DNA from: Glandiceps talaboti
Taxonomy: Eukaryota; Hemichordata; Enteropneusta; Spengelidae
Reading direction: 5' to 3'
NCBI RefSeq assembly: GCF_964340395.1
Contig: NC_135565.1
Coordinates: forward strand, 13,539,709-13,603,708
DNA: 64,000 nt
The stretch's first letter is position 1. Every line of letters begins with the position of its first letter. Below the pieces are notes generated by a model. That model made no database searches. It was not told where the DNA came from and was given only the letters and a program-made list of their open reading frames with translations. Shown here piece by piece: positions 60,125-64,000 of this stretch. The translations under genes and the position numbers were made by a program.

Positions 60125-62065
60125 TTTTTAATTCTAATACGACATTGGTTATTTTAAGATGGTTATCCTGATGTTTTTAAAATGGGTCAAGTGATTTTGA
60201 GCGTTGAAATTCTGCCAGAGTTTATAAATTTAGTGCACATACTGGCACTTGAAGGACTTGAAGTGCGGTGAAGTGACAGCTGTCCAGATTACAAAGATGG
60301 TTTGATTACACAGCTGTTAAACCAGTGTGTCAGGGTTAAGGCTAGATGAAATCTGTGTATGTGCAGACTCTTCTGTTTCCGTCAGACGTATAGGAATGTC
60401 GACACTTATCTCAAAATCTTTGCTGTTGCGGTTTGATTAAAGGAAAGTTCCAGTTAGGGCTTCTTTCTGTCTTCAGTACAGTTGTATTGATTACTGCTAT
60501 CAACTTGTGATTTTGGGTGAGCACCTCCATAACGTATAAAATCTTGTAAAGGAGCCTCACTGCATTTCAAATGTGTTCAGCTGTTTTGGGGGATTTGTGT
60601 GGATTTATGGAAAAACTTCTGGTGATGACCTCACATCTCTTTGACGTAACTGTCTTAGTATTTGTGAAGATGAGGGTATATATATGTGATATCGCCACAT
60701 GATATGGTGTATCAAGACTGAGTTGTACCACTTACAACACAGACGTCAAAGTGAACCTTTTGTAGGAGAGGTGACATTTTGGATCATTAATCATACATGT
60801 GTATTAACTTGTACCCCTTTCAGATTGTATGATGGTTTGTAACATATTTGCCATATTCATTATTTTTGCCACATATGCATTACCATATATGATAGATTTC
60901 AGGTACCCAGGTGGATTTTTGTTTGTATGCAAATATCCATTACAATCCTCCAATCAAAATTTGCATACGCTAGTTTGTACAACAGGTGTAATTCTGCAAT
61001 TCTGTGTTTTGTGATGCTTCAAATGCAGGGTAGATGGTATTAGTTGAAGAACTGTGTATCAGTGCCAAATCATGTTATATAGAAATATTTTAGGGTAAAT
61101 ATTGTAGTGGAGGGGAAGGAGATTTAAGGGTAGAGCTCAGCTGTTATTCAGACTTCCAGACATAGAGGCAGCCATTCTAGATTGCATGCAGTAGGGATGC
61201 TATCAGGAGCAAATAGCATTCTGTGAAATTGTGTTGTAGGCGAAATACTGCACATGTTGTAGAATAGAGTTGTCTTCTTATCCAGAAGTAGTGGGTTGTT
61301 ACTTTGATTGGAATCATTGCCAGTAGACATAAAACTAACCAGAAACAAGGAAGAGATAAACCGCAGGTAAATAGCTGGTTGATGAAGTGGAAGGAGTGGT
61401 AGATAGATAGCTGTCATGTAGATACATACATCTAATACATCATCTGATGAAGTACTTACATCGTTCTCTCTTGAATATTGCGTTCTCTCTTGAATATTGT
61501 TACAAGGGGGCTGAGAGACCAATAACATGTATGTACATATACTTACCAGCTAGAATCCAGGAAGAGAGAAACGTGGGTTTTGTGGCCGTTTTGATATTAT
61601 TTTTGCATAAATTATCACAAGTGACTTGGACTATGACTTTCAGAATACATACACTGTATAAGACATTATTGAAAATTACAAGAAGACTTACTGTCCCCGT
61701 TACTTTGTTCAGGGTAAACATTGTACTGTGTCAAATAGTTATAATGACATGTCTACCTGCAGTGCTAGAATGGTGTTGAATGTTCATTATAGTTACAATT
61801 GGAAATTTCTACAAGAGTCAAAACATTTTTAGAAAGTGGATCTGAAAATCTCTTCCAAGACGTGTGATGACAGCCAATTGGAGTAAACCCCTGACAATGT
61901 GGATGGAACCGCCTTGAAAATTTAGGATTCTGTATCAAAATTTTTTATTTTTGAATAGAAATTTTCAATTGTTGTAAGTAGTGTCTAGCTGTAGTTAGTA
62001 TATTGCAGCAGACTTTAGGAATATGGCGAATTAGGCATATAGGGAATATTTACATATTACTGTAT
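60125..62065. other. Intronic DNA, nothing recognised
   Basis: Frames at 61148-61528 (-) and 61447-61779 (+) overlap each other and lack domains or family resemblance. A small duplication 'CGTTCTCTCTTGAATATTG' lies at 61460-61499. Confidence 0.45.
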
Positions 62066-62069
62066 ATAA

Positions 62070-62189
<120 letters not shown>

Positions 62190-64000
62190 TTATTTTCATC
62201 ATTGTCAATTGTGGTTGAGGGGACAGAAATGTAGCTAACTTGTAACAGAGTATTTGTGAAATGTACATGATTAATTATGATAACATCTTGAAAGTAAGAA
62301 CTGACCATTAATTAGCAAAATAATTGTTGTGTCTAGACTTAGAACAATTATGTACACTAAATGATTAATTAGTTGATATAGAAATGGTAACAAAATGGCC
62401 GACAATGAAATATTACAAATTCCAGAAATCTAATTTTTTTGTATCGCGTTACTTCATAAATTGAAGGAAATATTAGATTATTTGAAGTATGCAAATTTAT
62501 TTGAGAAGAATTTCACAACATATTTGAGTAAGTATGATGTATATTAATGAAATCTTTCAAATGTTAATGTCAAGTGAATGTCCCCTTAAATCGACTGGGC
62601 CTCATGGAGAGAAATGGCATTGATGTACCGAAATGGATTCTGCTGACCCCGCTTATTTCTGTAGTTAAAATACTTATGCATTCATTCATGAAGTTTCCAC
62701 TGACCTCTGACCTTTGACCTTCCTGTCATTAAAGTGTGTCATGGGATTCATACTTGTACATTATTCATATGTGGTACTTGTATTAAAACGAAAATTTTAG
62801 CACGCAATCTCATCTGCAAGATAAAATTAAGTTATTTCAATTTCCATGGACACTTGTTTTTGCGGTTTGTTCTGGAAATGAAGAAGAAAAGTATTAATTA
62901 AATACTGCAAATTTTGGAACAAAAATTTATGAAGCAATTGTCTTGGATATTTATATGTTCCGCTGTGAAGTAATAACTTTTGTAATAATGGGAAATGAAC
63001 TCTTCAAAAAACTCGTAGGGACAGAAAAAGTAAAATTTGAAAGGTTTAAAAAATTCATTTTAAGATATAATCCTGATGTATAATTTACAAGAGTGACCAC
63101 GGGTAGAATTAAAAACCTGTGACAGAAGTTAAAAATACAGGAAAGTTGGAGTGAGCTTGGCATATCACTTACTGGGACATGACCTATCTTACACATAATC
63201 AGATAACTTCAACTTCAAAATAAACAATTCTAGAGGTGCCATGTACAGTTGGGATGTAGATGCAGATAAGCACATCTCGATTATCAGGAGGAAAGTAAAC
63301 AGTTGAAACTATAGAAAATCATCAAGTCTATATGTGTAATCATTTCTGCAATAGCTGTTTCTACTGTGTAAAAGAACAACATATTGTCTCATGAGTGAAA
63401 TACCAAGATGATGTATACATGTGTATTGCACTGTTGTAATTATAGTTTCTGGTAGTATTTACAAGGGGAAACTCCTCACCATCAAAGGGTGTAGGGAGAA
63501 GGGGTGCAAGGGTGGGAGGGGTAAAATAGAGGGGATATGGGTGAGAACACTGGTTTGTCGCAAATTTAAACTGATATACAATGAGGCGTGTGAGTGCTGA
63601 GTTGTATTTCCTGCTAATACTAATACCACAACTCCTTCGAATCTGTGGTGATGACTTGAGATTCTTTATACAACTGAATAAATCCATATATCTTATTTAC
63701 ACATATACACCCACATTCACACTCAAATCATGTTACACTGATCAGTTGTCAGGGGCAACGTGGTATTACAGTGTATATATATCCAATTCATGTAAAACAT
63801 TGAAAAATGTCATAAATGACTTTAAGGAGGAAGGCACGTGGTTTTACACCAGTCCTACTTTTTGACGGCGGTTCTAAAACTTGATTGTAATTCAAGCAGT
63901 TTTTGTACTTAAGTTTTTACAGCATTCTCTCTCGACTGGGGTCCTAAACTGAAGGAAATTCAGTACTTTAGGATTGCAAAAGACTGAAGGAAGAACACTT
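62190..64000. other. Intronic DNA to window end, nothing gene-like
   Basis: Contains TGACCTCTGACCTTTGACCTT at 62701-62721, three spaced nuclear-receptor half-sites. The overlapping frames at 63361-63687 (-) and 63581-63865 (+) have no recognised domain. Confidence 0.45.

Noticed and set aside
61148-61779. Overlapping frames of 126 and 110 codons
   Set aside because: They lie on opposite strands with no domain, and neither has a convincing start or splice context.

Overview
This window is animal nuclear DNA. It is AT-rich and holds only one recognisable coding segment, the first coding exon of a liprin-alpha (PPFIA/syd-2) orthologue at 1404-1643 on the + strand. The exon opens after an in-frame stop, carries the conserved liprin-alpha N-terminus, and ends at a consensus splice donor. 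No continuation exon was recognised downstream, so the simplest reading is that about 1644-64000 is the start of a very long first intron. The frequent ACATGTA-type words, many short inverted-repeat transposons, a tRNA-derived SINE and many minisatellites suggest a marine invertebrate (lophotrochozoan or invertebrate deuterostome). The sequence alone does not fix the phylum.

Layout: 1 to about 960 is AT-rich upstream DNA. About 960-1403 is the presumed promoter and 5' UTR, and 1404-1643 is the coding exon. A weak candidate alternative exon follows at 1872-2012. The rest is intron-like. It holds several families of small non-autonomous DNA transposons: a family of about 350 bp with a terminal hairpin (8853, 18504, 45077); a long-TIR family (40123, 57362); a short-TIR family (24748, 57580), one copy of which is nested inside the long-TIR element; hAT-like elements (3488, 43913, possibly 51095); and TTAAAGG-type elements (5184, 42399, 59771, 28027). 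One SINE with intact A and B boxes lies at 55781-56040.

Between these are minisatellites. The clearest are a 40-bp array at 26564-27210 and a 39-bp array at 42943-43292, both with no length change between units; a 74-bp array at 41800-42292; a 33-bp array at 52690-53280; and an 84-bp array at 54750-55110. At 33232-33720 a minisatellite is arranged as an inverted repeat. Microsatellites include (CA)n, (GA)n, (CATA)n, (ATCA)n and (GT)n/(GTGC)n. Motif clusters that may be regulatory are CRE-like sites in a duplicated block at 13577-13870, three octamer motifs exactly 18 bp apart at 35711-35754, and nuclear-receptor half-site clusters. None of the other open frames looks like a gene. I found no convincing undescribed multi-gene system. 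The most interesting material is the repeat biology.
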